Shown here piece after piece: positions 24,658 through 34,670 of a stretch of 64,000 nt of DNA. How positions within the stretch are numbered: position 1 is the stretch's first letter; each line of letters starts with the position of its first letter. Under the pieces are notes generated by a model. That model saw only the letters and a program-made list of their open reading frames with translations, was not told the origin of the DNA and ran no database searches. Made by a program: the position numbers and the translations under genes. Origin of the DNA: Microcebus murinus (lineage: Eukaryota > Chordata > Mammalia > Primates > Cheirogaleidae); NCBI RefSeq assembly GCF_040939455.1, contig NC_134124.1, forward strand, positions 29,525,138-29,589,137. The letters are read 5' to 3'.

Positions 24658-25165
24658 AATTTTGAGTGCTTACTATATGCCAGGCACTGTTTTAAATGCC
24701 TTATATGCATTCTCTCATTGAATCCTTGTAACTAACTGATAGAAAGGAATTATTATCATTTATACTTTTTGCAGAGAAAAAGCTGAGGCAAATCTACTTG
24801 AAGATCAAATGATAATATTATTGTGAGAGTAGTTGGAGAAAAGTCGGCTTGGAGCCAAAGCGCTATTTTCTATCAGTATGATAGTGAATAACAGTAATAA
24901 AAACAGACATTCTTATCTTGTTTTTAAGTGGAATTACATTCATTCCTAAGAATTTGATATCTTTTTTCTATTTTAAATGGATTTTTGAAATTTAATTTTC
25001 AATCATTTATTACTAGTATGTAGAAATAAAGTTGATTTTTGTATGTTGAAAAACAAACAAACAAACAAACAAAAACGCTGAGGCCAAGGAAATTAAATAA
25101 TTTGCCTAAAGTCACATAGCTAGTGTGTGTTAGAGCAGGGATTCAAATATACAAGTCTCTTTTCC
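24657..25165 (-). repeat. MIR SINE, reverse, split by an A-tailed insertion
   Basis: Left part (24657-24790): gagtgcttactatatgccag, gcactgttttaaatgcctta, then ttgcagagaaaaagctgagg. Right part (25078-25165): gctgaggccaaggaaattaa, agtcacatagctagtgtgtg and gagcagggattcaaata. Together they form one antisense MIR. Confidence 0.75.
24791..25077 (+). mobile_element. A-tailed retroposed segment of antisense L1 inside MIR
   Basis: The interior (tatcagtatgatagtgaata, gacattcttatcttgttttt, tagaaataaagttgattttt, gtatgttga) matches L1 ORF2 in antisense. The right end nevertheless carries a plus-strand A-rich tail of AAAC units (25050-25075). GCTGAGGC occurs at both edges (24782 and 25078), as expected for a target-site duplication. 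The origin of the first 80 bp is unclear. Confidence 0.5.
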
Positions 25166-25860
25166 TCCAGCTGTTTTCCTGGATTCATACTCTCTTTCAT
25201 GCTGTTATATAAATGTTTCCAGAGTATGGTGAAAACACTTAGGAATTGAGATTTCCATCACTAGATCTGTCTGACTCCAGAGTACACATATTTAACCAAC
25301 ATATAATGCAATCCTCCTTAAAACTGTTTTGGGTCATCTCATAGGGAGAAGATATATTGGAGAGGCCAGTGGCAGGATCTGTGTCTACATAGTGTTACAC
25401 ATTTAAAGGGCGTAACCTTCCAGGATTGCTCGAAAGGAAAACACCCAGTTCAGCTAACCCTATCATGGTTAGCCCACCTAGGTTTAGCTGCACTGTTCTT
25501 GGCTTTTCTCACTTTACATATTCACTAAGCAAATTTCTGATCTTTATTTAAGGAGGCTTCTCTCTTGGGAAAGAATGTGCTGACCAGCTATTCTGAATAC
25601 TGGTCCCCATGGCCATTATATTTTCCATTATCCATTATTTAATTGACTTGCTGGTACAAATTAATTTTAGGTTTGAGGTAGCTTGAGACAGTTTTTTTTT
25701 TCTCCTCCAGGAATTAATCATCTCTGGATATATTGATGATTAAGAACACAGATCTTTAGAAGTAACATAGACATTGAAAATGTTTTTAATATCACATTTG
25801 TGGGATTACAGTTATCACTTTGCAGTTTATTAAATACTCTTACATACATTACATTTATTT
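25166..25860. other. No identifiable feature
   Basis: No gene or named repeat recognised. A MIR-like scrap may start near 25815. Confidence 0.5.
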
Positions 25861-25864
25861 GGCT

Positions 25865-26015
25865 GGTCTTTTAATTAATATCTGCCTCACACTAAGCTGT
25901 TAGCAGCCCAAGAATATGGACTATGTCTTTCTTTATTCACCAGTGAGTTCCCAACAAATGGCATAGAACCTGGTATGTGATAGTTTCTTGATAAATATTT
26001 ACTGAATGATTGATG
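25865..26015 (+). repeat. L2 LINE 3' end
   Basis: aagctgttagcagcccaaga, atggactatgtctttcttta, atggcatagaacctggtatg and ttgataaatatttactgaat follow the L2 3' UTR order. Confidence 0.75.
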
Positions 26016-26130
26016 TTTGAAAGCTCATGTCTGATCCTCATCAGAAGTCTTTGATAGAGGTAGAGAAAGTAACATTATTCCCATGTTACAGATAAGCAAA
26101 CTAGAACAAACTGAACTTGTTTGGGATATA
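26016..26130 (-). repeat. MIR fragment, reverse
   Basis: acattattcccatgttacag and ataagcaaactagaacaaac match an antisense MIR core. Confidence 0.5.
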
Positions 26131-26499
26131 GAGTAGCCAATTATTAATTCCATGATATTTCAGTTGTTATTTATTTATTTAGGTACATTATAATAAACAA
26201 ATAATATAATGACAAATATTTTATGAGTTCTCATGCTTAAACAATTCCAGGGGTTTTCTTTACAAAAAATAAAAATACCTTAGCCTTAATGACTGACTAA
26301 CATGTCTGGACTTCAGACAATAGGCTCTAGGAAGTAATAGATCTGTGAATTATTTAATAGATGATGATATGATAAGAACTGTATTATCAAGAAAACAAAC
26401 TTCAAAACACCGCTAAGATACAATATGTTAGCTCTACATTTCAATCATGGAACCAAAGAAAGAGAGTAACTTGGAAAAACTCTTTCTCAGCCTCCTGGA

Positions 26500-26870
26500 C
26501 TTTCCTCTGCCTGACCTCTATGAGTCCCTTAAAGCTCTTTCTTGTGTCACCATCTTTTCTCTGTCCTCACATGTAGTCTCATTACTTTAAATATCATGTC
26601 ATGGGTGTTTATGACTTCCCAAATCCTTATCTTTTCCTTAAACTTTAGAGTCATTTAATCAAGAGCTCTACCTACATGTCTAACAGGACTTTCAAACTCA
26701 ATATATCTACATAAGAACATACCAGCCCGTCTCCCAGCCTTCCCTGACAGAGGAAATACATCTACTTCACTCAGCAACTCCAGCCAGGAACCTAATAGTC
26801 TAGCTGGATTTTTTCCCCCCTCACACCTCACATTCAATTCATTGGCAATTCTCTGTCTACAAAATAAAAC
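26500..26870 (+). repeat. Unassigned ancient interspersed repeat, copy 2
   Basis: ctacatgtctaacaggactt, tcaaactcaatatatctaca and acattcaattcattggcaat match the same unnamed mammalian repeat as copy 1 near the start of the window. The minus-strand 60-aa frame inside is not a gene. Confidence 0.4.
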
Positions 26871-26874
26871 TTGA

Positions 26875-27475
26875 ATCCAAAAAAATAATTATCCTGCAAG
26901 AATTCTGGAAACATAGTGGCAGCAGGAGTAGTGGACGTTTTGAATCTTATGGGCCACTACATAAAAACAGGTAAAGTAAATAGTGAGTAAAACTAAAATT
27001 CTATGCACAACATAGACAATGATATTAGGTGATGAGGTGTTTCTGATCTCCAAAGTACATTGCACAGATCATGAGCTTGAAATATCATTTCCCACAGAAA
27101 TAAACCAGGGCATCCTATAAGATTCATTTTAGATCTGGGGCAGGAAATATACAAGTTGATCTAGGGACATTTGGGGATTCCAGATACCAAGGAAGTTATT
27201 AAAAACTACATTGATACCATGTCAAAAGATCACCATACCTAATCTGAAGTGTCATTGATGAAGATGAATTTATTTGAACTTCATTGAAATAATAATTGTA
27301 ATAGACCAAAATCCAACAAATATTATTTAAATCCTTGCATTGAAGATAATATTTTTTTCAATCAATCAGGCCTGCTCCTTTCTCACTCAAAAGAAGAGGA
27401 AATGGCAAAAAATACTCTCTCTTTACATAAACTGGTCTCCCCAAAGCTAATTATTGTTCTCCCAATGTTGTCTTT
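26875..27475. other. No identifiable feature
   Basis: AT-rich DNA with no recognised element. Confidence 0.45.
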
Positions 27476-27479
27476 TTTT

Positions 27480-28065
27480 CAACTTCTAAGTTTGTTTATC
27501 TTAAATTTATATAGAGTAAAAAAATCACTTTTTGGGTATCCAGTTCTGTGGATTTTGACAAATGCACAATGCACAGAGTCATGTAATCATCACCATAATC
27601 AAGATACAGATCCATCAACCCAAAATATTTGCTTGTGATTCTCCTCTTTGCCTCCACTCCTAGCAACTGCTCTCTGTTCTCCAGCTGTATAATTTTATTG
27701 TTTGTAGAATATTATGTAAATGGAATCACCTAGTATGTAGCCTTTTGGGTCTGGATTCTTTAACATGGCTTAATTCATTTGAGATTGATCCACAATGTGT
27801 GTATTAAGAGTTTGCTCCTTATTGTTACTAAGTAGTATTACATTTTGTTGATGTACCACAGTTTTCTTATCTGTTCACCAATTCTAAGACATTTGGGCTG
27901 TTTGTAGTTTGAATGATAACACTGTAAGTATTCACTTACAGGTTTTAGTGTGAACAAAAGTTTTCATTTCTCCTGGGTAAATACCTAGGAGTGGGATTAC
28001 TAGGTTATATTATAAATGTATGTTTAACTTTATAAGAAATTCAAACTGCTTTTCAAAGTAATTAA
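27480..28065 (-). repeat. L1M LINE, reverse orientation
   Basis: The antisense order of an old L1 ORF2 3' part is clear: gattttgacaaatgcacaat, tcatcaccataatcaagata, gtaaatggaatcacctagta, atttgggctgtttgtagttt, tcatttctcctgggtaaata, cctaggagtgggattactag and ctgcttttcaaagtaatt. Confidence 0.85.
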
Positions 28066-28265
28066 AAATCATAATATTTTTAAAAAATTAAAAATCTTTT
28101 TTTTAATTTAATCTTTTAGAAATGATAGGGAAAAATTCAATGTCATAAAAACTGGTTTATTAATAGTAAAAAATCAAGCATTTATCCCAGCTTTCCTATA
28201 TGAATTATACCATTAGCTAACCAATTATTGGATGACAGAAAGTTTCTCTTTATGAAAGTATTTTT

Positions 28266-28564
28266 CGGTAGGCATGGTGGCTCACACATGTAATCCTAGG
28301 ACTTTTGTAGGCTGAGTCAGGATGACTGCTTGAGGCCATGAGTTCAAGACCAGCCTGACCAATATTGCAAAATCCCATCTCTACAAAAAAAAATAAAAAA
28401 TAAAAAATAGAAAAATTAGCTGAGTGTGGTGACACATCTTTGCAGTCTCAGGTAGTTGGAAGGCTGACACAGGAAGATCTGTTGAGCCCAGGATTTGGAG
28501 GCTGCAGTGAGCTATGATGATGAGACTGTAATCTAGCCTGGGCAACAAAGTAAGGCCATGTCTC
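28266..28564 (+). mobile_element. Alu SINE, old (AluJ-like)
   Basis: ggtaggcatggtggctcaca, gagttcaagaccagcctgac, an A-rich linker (AAAAATAAAAAATAAAAAAT type) and ggaggctgcagtgagctatg show both monomers. It is strongly diverged, with no TTGGCCAATT linker. It ends in the adjacent TTAA repeat instead of a plain A tail. Confidence 0.9.
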
Positions 28565-28594
28565 TTAATTAATTAATTAATCAATTAATTAATG
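28565..28594. repeat. (TTAA)n tail repeat
   Basis: TTAATTAATTAA-type tandem units directly after the old Alu, probably an evolved tail. Confidence 0.85.
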
Positions 28595-28624
28595 TATTTT
28601 AAAATGATAAAATTAAAATATCAT

Positions 28625-28892
28625 CGTTTTACAACTCCTCGTGAATTAGCTGCTAGTATCACAAAAACGGACACAGTCAGACATAATGTGCCTTCTAATA
28701 AAACAACATACTACCACCAATAATCTTCCTAGAGGATTAAATCCAAGTCCCATGAAGACTCTGAGTCAAGCTGACAATTTTCAGGAATACATAGAACAGA
28801 AGAACACGAGTGTTCAATCAGCAAAATCCAGACCAAGAAAATCTACATGTCAAATATTACAGGTCCTTCAACAAATAAAATGTAAGGAAAAG
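28625..28892 (+). repeat. Older L1-type 3' region, left half (split by younger L1)
   Basis: agaggattaaatccaagtcc, gaagactctgagtcaagctg, ttcaatcagcaaaatccaga and agatatccttcaacaaataaa-like wording resemble an old L1 3' UTR. Its apparent continuation, ggatggggaaagctgtagct, resumes at 32838 on the other side of the younger L1. Confidence 0.5.
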
Positions 28893-30298
28893 AGAAGGAG
28901 AGAAGCCAAGATAGTGGACTAGAAGCAACCTGCGCTTGCCATGCTTAAGAAGAGGATCTAAGGTCATGGGTAGAGGTTCACGGACAGATGGACTGTCTCA
29001 GAGACAGTGTTGTGAATGATCAAAGAAGTGACTTGAGACACCCAAAGGCAGGGGAGGAGAGAGACAGGGTGATCTACTCAGCTAAATCGGAAGGTACCTG
29101 GGAGAAACATCTACACGTGGGAAAGAGTCAGGAGAGCGATCACCGGGGCTCCGCACTCTTCCAGTGGACACTGCAACCCGAGGTGCAAGGAGTCTTCCCA
29201 AGCACAGCAGGTCTCCGAAGTGATCAGGGAGCTGCTTGGAGACTGTGTGGCAGCATCACACTAGATAGTGGGCACCCAGTGGGCTCCAGGCAGCTTCTGG
29301 TCCTAAGTCACTGCAACAAATGCCAGTCTGGGCTCTCAACCCCAGAGTGCGGGGTCTGCAGAGGGGTCGACCCCACTGCAGGAGTCTCCCCATTATCCCT
29401 TCCAAGCCAGGGAGAGAGCAGGAAGGGCAGGCACTTTCACACGCACCATGATTGGGTGTTGTGTATTCCACCCAACCGCCTCTCCAGCCAAGTCCCAACA
29501 ATCCAAGCAGAGCAGGAGCCCACCAACCCTCAATATCTGCCACCACCATATTGCCATCCTGATGGCATCACCACTGCCATCTGAGTAGCATCTCAGTAGC
29601 TAACACAGTGAGACCTGGGTGGAGGGAGAGCCCTAGCCACTGCAACTTTCTGACTGGGTACCACAGGTCTCCCTGGCCCACTAGCCACTGTTGGCCCTGC
29701 TGCTGTGGCCTGACAAGCTGCCCCACTGCCCACTGTATACCCATGATCCACCCAGGCTCTGGCCAAGGCCACCCAACCTGTGCAAGCACCTGCCAAGTTC
29801 CTGCAAGTCAACCAGGTGCCTGCCAAGGTCTTGCAACCCACCCAGGAACTGGCCAAGGTCACACAACTGGTATCTATGGAGAGGGACTCTCCTAGACCCC
29901 CTGCTCAAGTTCCCAATAGTGGCTTGAGGACCAACCCACCACTCCAAAGGACTATCCCTTAGCATTATCTTGGTACAACCACAGGGTAACAGGACCAGGG
30001 GGAGAACAGCTGCCTTATAGGCTTTCAGTGCATCTGCACCTCTCCTGCCAGGTCAATCCTCTGGAGTAAGGCACAAAAGCATTATCTAGGGACCTCTCCT
30101 TCTTCTCACTAAGTAAGAGAGTTCCCAGAAAAGAATAGGTGCCATGCAAACCTATCATCCTTGAGCTAAGAGACGAGATTTCAGATAAGAATATCTCTTA
30201 TATTCTAATATATCTTATATTGCCAGCGAAAGACCTCTGGCAACATGATAAAACAAGCTAGTTTGACACCCCCCAAAGATCAGAGTAGATCCACAGCA
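28893..30298 (+). promoter_or_regulatory. L1 5' UTR (internal promoter region)
   Basis: This is by far the most GC-rich part of the window. In active L1s the 5' UTR holds an internal Pol II promoter. Here promoter identity is inferred from position only. A 198-codon open frame (28988-29584) runs through it in sense and shorter frames run through it on both strands. None has recognisable domains, and open frames are expected in GC-rich DNA. Confidence 0.7.
29755..29880 (+). repeat. Degenerate ~30-bp tandem repeat in L1 5' UTR
   Basis: The motif CTG(C/G)CCAAGG followed by TC(T/A)(T/C)GCAA(C/G) and CACCCAGG-like sequence recurs about four times (from 29760, 29790, 29820 and 29850). Confidence 0.7.
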
Positions 30299-30470
30299 AT
30301 GGACCCTTATCAAAAGGAAATTGTCAAACTGTGAGAAATGTATTTCAGAATATGGACAGCAAATGAGATGAATAGGATTGAAGAGAATGTTGAAAACTAA
30401 CACAAAGTAGCCATAAAAATATTTCAGGACATAAATGAAAAATATGAAAAACCACTAAAAAGATAGACAA
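30299..30470 (+). pseudogene. L1 ORF1 5' remnant
   Basis: The ATG at 30299 opens a frame beginning MDPYQKEIVKL, immediately after the GC-rich 5' UTR, where ORF1 should begin. It is stopped after 11 codons. The following sequence (gaaaaatatgaaaaaccact) is consistent with the early coiled-coil part of ORF1p, the RNA-binding chaperone of L1. The rest of ORF1 is deleted. Confidence 0.5.
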
Positions 30471-30480
30471 TATAACAAGC

Positions 30481-31419
30481 CAGGAAAGGACACAACAGAA
30501 AAGAAAACTACAGACCAATATTTTTTTATGAACACAGGTGCAAAAATTCTCAACAAAATACTAGCAAAACAAATCCAACAACACATCAAAAAGATAATTC
30601 ATCATGATTAAGTGGGTTTCATCCCAAGGATGCAAGGATAGTTCAACATATGGAAATCAATAAATGTGATTCAGCACATAAACAGAAACAAAAACAAAGA
30701 CCATATGATCTTTTCAATAGATGCAGAAAAAAGATTTGAGAAAATCCAGCATCATTTCATGATGAAAACCCTCAAGAAACTAGGCATAGAAGGAATATGT
30801 CGCAAAACGTTTGCTGACAGTATGATCTTGTACCTAGAAAACACTAAAGACTCCATCAAAAGACTACTAGAATTGATAAATAAATTCAGTGAAATCTCCA
30901 GTTATAAATTCAATGTATGCAAATCAGTAGCATTTCTATACATTAATAACAGTCAAGCTGAGAGTCAAATCAACATCTCAATGCCATTCACAATAGCTAA
31001 GAAAATAAAATACCTAGAAATATACTTAACCAAGGAGGTGAAAGATCTGTATAAGAACTGCATAACACTGATGAAAAAAATTATGATGACACAAATAGAA
31101 AAATATCTCTTGATCAAGGATTGGCAGAATCAACATTGTTAAAATGTCTGTACTGCTTAAAGTGATTTACAGATTCAACACAATTCCCATCAAAATACCA
31201 ACATCACATTCATTTCACAGATCTAGAAAAAATAATCCTAAGCTTCATTTGGAACCAAAAAAGAGCAATCTTAAGCAAAAAGAACAAATCTGTAGGCATC
31301 ATATTACCTGACTTCAAATTATGCTATAAGGCTATAGTAACCAAAATAGCATGGTACTGGTATAAATGTAGAGACATAGACCAATGGAACAGAATAAAGA
31401 AACCAGAAATACACATACA

Positions 31420-31474
<55 letters not shown>

Positions 31475-32602
31475 CCAACTGATCTTTGACAAAGCAGACA
31501 ACAACATTCACCAGAGAAAGGAAGCCCTAGTCAATAAATGGTGCTGGTAAAATGGGATAGCCACATGCAGAAGAATGAAACAGAAACACCATCTCTCACC
31601 ATATACAAAATGTAATTGAAGATGGATAAAAAACTTAAATATAAGGTATGAAACCGTTAAAATTCCAAAAGAAAACTTTGAGAGAACTCTTCTAGACATT
31701 GGCCTCGGCAAAGAATTTATGACTAAGACTTCAAAGGAAAATATAGCAACAACAAAAATAAATAACTTGGACTAAATTAAAAATCTTCTGCACAGCAAAG
31801 GAAATAATCAACAGAGTGAATAGACAACCTGCAGAATGGTAGGAAATATTTGAAAACTATATATCTGACAGAGTACTGATATCCATAATCTACAAGGAAC
31901 TCAAACAAATCAGCAAGAAAAAAACAAAACCCATCAAAAAGTCAGCAAAAGTCATAAATAGAAGTTTTTCAAAAGAAGATAGACAGATGGCCAAACAAAC
32001 ATATGAAAAAATGCTCAACATCGCTTATTATCAGGGAAATATAAATTAAAACTGTAGTGAGTTCCACCTTACCCCTATCAGAATGGCCAATATTAAAAAA
32101 TAAAAAAAAAAAAACAATAGAGATGCTAGCATGCATGCATGCAAAGAGAAAGGAACGCTTATACATTGTCAATGGGACTGTAAATTAGTATAACCTCTAT
32201 GGAAAACAGTATGGGGATTCCTCATGGAAATAAATGTAAACCTACCATTTGATCTAACAATCCCACTGCTGGATACCTACCGAAAGGAAAAAAAAAGTCA
32301 TTTTATAAAAAAGGTTACCTACACCTAAATGTTTATCACAGCACAATTCACAATTTCAAAGATATGAACTCAACCTAAGTGCCCATAAATTCATGAGTGG
32401 ATAAAGAAAATGTAGTGTATATGTATGTATGTGTGTGTATACACACAGATACATACACTCACACCATGGAGTACTACTCCACCATAACAAGGAATGACAT
32501 TATGTCATTTGCAGAAACTTAGATGGAATTAGAGACCATTATCCCAAGTGAAGTATCTAAGGAATGAAAAATCAAAACCATATACTCTCACTAATAAATG
32601 AG
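30481..32602 (+). pseudogene. L1 ORF2 remnant (RT fragment to C-terminus)
   Basis: ORF2 encodes the endonuclease and reverse transcriptase of L1. The endonuclease domain and early RT are absent. The remnant enters at gccaggaaaggacacaacag (RT fingers). The open frame at 30666-31142 (158 aa) shows RT motif A as FSIDAEKRF (Asp19), then jumps at residues 46-48 over the middle of the palm to [11 protein letters not shown] at residues 49-59. The usual second catalytic Asp of the F/YADD motif is Ser here. Downstream the frame is broken by stops and by a CA-repeat expansion, but the order to the C-terminal region (ccatggagtactactccacc, ttgcagaaacttagatggaa) is kept. It cannot encode a working enzyme. 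Confidence 0.85.
31411..31476 (+). repeat. (CA)n microsatellite inside L1 ORF2
   Basis: About 27 CA units ending in ATATAT, within the ORF2 remnant. It encodes the Val/Cys-rich minus-strand shadow frame, which is not a gene. Confidence 0.95.
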
Positions 32603-32838
32603 AGCTAATCGATGGGTACACATGGGCACCAAAAAATGTAAAGGATATTGGAAACTAATAAGGGAAGAGGTTGGGAGGTGAGTGAGGGATAAAAACTTAT
32701 CTACTGGGTACAGTGAACACTATTCTGGTGACAGTAACACCAAAAGCTCTGATTTAAGCATTATACAAGGTATTCATGTAACAAAAATACCTGTACCCCT
32801 TAATATTTTGAAGTTAAAAAAAAAAAAGAAAAAAAAAG

Positions 32839-33170
32839 GATGGGGAAAGCTGTAGCTTAAAAGAGGCTTAAAAGACACTTCAACTGCACGAAAGAAATGA
32901 CCTTGACCCAACTATGATGTTTGGGAATGCACACTAGGTAAGAAAATTATAAAAAGTAGGAGGAAGAAAAAGAATGAAAGTAAAAATCATGCTTATTTTA
33001 GCAGAGTGAAAGGAAGTATGAGGCATGTAAAGGGTTTCTGGGTTGGCTGGCCAAGTTCTGTTTCTTATTCTGCATGGTGGTTACAAGGTAACCACCTTAT
33101 AGTACCTCATTATGCTATATAATTATTTTGTCTGATTTTCTATATCTATGCTTTATTTTATAATAAGGAT
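32839..33170 (+). repeat. Older L1-type 3' region, right half
   Basis: ggatggggaaagctgtagct, ttaaaagaggcttaaaagac and caaactatgatgtttgg-like sequence (33-kb side) continue the repeat interrupted by the younger L1. It ends in AT-rich DNA. Confidence 0.45.
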
Positions 33171-33284
33171 AACTTTTTAAATTTTAGGAAACTCTCCCCA
33201 GCCTCCTGATTGGTCTCCATGCTTTTTCTCTTACCCCTATAGTCCACTCTCTATACTACAGTCAGAGCCATTTCTTTAGATGTA

Positions 33285-33797
33285 CAGTTGACCCTTGAAC
33301 AATGTGAGGATTAGGGACACCAACCCCAGTGCAGTTGAAGATCCACATATAACTTTTGACTCCCCCAAAACTTAACTACTAATAGCCTACTGTAGATGGG
33401 AAGCTGTTCTAATAATGTGGTAGTCTACTACCACATATTTTGTGGTAGACTAATGTGGTAGTCTACTACCACATATTTTGTAAGTTATATATGTATACTA
33501 TACTATATTCTTACAGTAAAGTAAGCTAGTGAAAAGGAAATGTTAGTAAGCAAATCATAGGGAAGAGAAAATATATTTACTATTCATTAAGTGGGAAGTG
33601 GATAATGTTAAAGGTTTTCATCTTCATCATCTTCATGAGTTGAGTAGGCTGAGGAGGAGGAAGAGGAGAGTTGGTCTTGCTGTCTTAGGGGTGGCAGAGG
33701 CAGAAGAGATGAAGGAGGTGGAAGGGGGGGCAGAAGAACAAGGCACACTCCTCGGGTTAGCTTTTATTTGAAATCCGTGTTGTTCAAAGGTCAACCA
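33285..33797 (+). mobile_element. Tigger-type (Tc1/mariner) non-autonomous element, TA-flanked
   Basis: It starts CAGTTGACCCTTGAACAATG and ends with the near-complement (GTTCAAAGGTCAACCA), and is bounded by TA at 33283-33284 and 33798-33799. The interior contains actcccccaaaacttaacta, cagtaaagtaagctagtgaa and gttgagtaggctgaggagga, in the order of the MER2-like Tigger family. It is a cut-and-paste fossil with no transposase frame. A 38-bp period duplication lies at 33414-33481. Confidence 0.85.
33414..33481. repeat. 30-bp direct repeat with internal hairpins
   Basis: AATGTGGTAGTCTACTACCA... (30 bp) occurs at 33414-33443 and identically at 33452-33481, separated by GGTAGACT. Each copy contains TGTGGTAG ... 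CTACCACA inverted arms, and the copies can also pair across the spacer. Confidence 0.9.
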
Positions 33798-34124
33798 TAG
33801 ATGGTGTTACTCTGCTTTTTAAAACACTCCAATGGCTTCCTACCGCAATGAGAGGACAGTCTACACCCCCTCCAGGCCCTCACTCTTAACCTATATCCTA
33901 AGCCCCATATTCTCCCTCCTGTTCCGCCTTCGTTCAGTCCACCCTATCTCTGGGGCTTGGCACTTGCTGTCCCTCTCCCTCCAGATCTTTGCACTGCAGC
34001 TTTCATGCCATCATTTCAAATCTCCAGAGAGGCTCTCCTAAGGACCTAGTTATCCTCCATCCTCCCCCAGTCACCCTTTCTCCCATCACCCATTTTTTGT
34101 TGTTCATGGCACTCATTATATTCT

Positions 34125-34127
34125 CTT

Positions 34128-34159
<32 letters not shown>

Positions 34160-34469
34160 GAGACAGAGTCTCGCTTGTTGCCCAGGCTAGAGTGAGTGCC
34201 ATGGCGTCAGCCTAGCTCACAGCAACCTCAAACTCCTGGGCTCAAGCAATCCTACTGCCTCAGCCTCCCGAGTAGCTGGGACTACAGGCATGCGCCACCA
34301 TGCCCGGCTAATTTTCTATATATATTAGTTGGCCAATTAATTTCTTTCTATTTATAGTAGAGACGGGGTCTTGCTCTTGCTCAGGCTGGTTTCGAACTCC
34401 TGACCTCGAGCAATCCGCCCGCCTCAGCCTTCCAGAGTGCTAGGATTACAGGCGACTTTGAAATTTTTT
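34125..34469 (-). mobile_element. Lemur-type Alu, 5'-truncated, with target-site duplication
   Basis: The body 34139-34455 runs from a T tract through gagacagagtctcgcttgtt and the strepsirrhine linker ttagttggccaattaatttc to gctaggattacaggcg, where the last 20 or so bases of a complete (antisense) Alu are missing. CTTTGAAATTTTTT repeats at 34125-34138 and 34456-34469. It splits the L2. Confidence 0.95.
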
Positions 34470-34670
34470 GATAGATTGATAATCAATATGTTTTTTGTGC
34501 TACTTCCTGTCTCTTCCTATAGGCATACTGTATAAACTCCCCAAACACAGAGAGTGTCTTATTAATTGCTGTAGCTCTGTAAAAAATAAAAAAGCCCAGC
34601 GCTTAAAAGGCATTCGTCTTTTTAAACTGTTTAAATGAATAAACAAATCAGTGAATGACTAAATAAATGA

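Larger units (their letters stand above)
28893..32838 (+). mobile_element. L1 LINE with preserved 5' UTR and large internal deletions
   Basis: The 5' end (gagaagccaagatagtggac, the typical L1 start) is followed by a GC-rich 5' UTR of about 1.4 kb, a short ORF1 start, part of ORF2, a 3' UTR (aaaaatacctgtacccctta) and an A-rich tail at 32815-32838. The total is about 3.9 kb against the usual 6-7 kb. At least two internal deletions explain the gap: one joins early ORF1 to mid ORF2 near 30.47 kb, and one lies inside the RT region near 30.81 kb. It inserted into an older L1-type 3' end. No clean duplication was found because both flanks are A/G-rich. Confidence 0.85.
33188..34670 (+). repeat. L2 LINE, long fragment split twice
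   Basis: Three pieces read in order. 33188-33284 has cctcctgattggtctccatg and agtccactctctatactaca. 33798-34138 has aaaacactccaatggcttcc, tctttgcactgcagctttca and agagaggctctcctaaggac. 34456-34670 holds the 3' UTR. The gaps are a Tigger-type MITE and a young Alu. The plus-strand frames at 33.8-34.2 kb are decayed L2. Confidence 0.85.

Noticed and set aside
29256..29965. Cluster of 60-97-codon frames on both strands
   Set aside because: All lie in the GC-rich L1 5' UTR, where stop codons are rare. They overlap in many frames and carry no protein features.
31319..31507. 62-codon minus-strand frame with a long Cys-Val repeat
   Set aside because: It is the translation of a (CA)n microsatellite within L1 ORF2.
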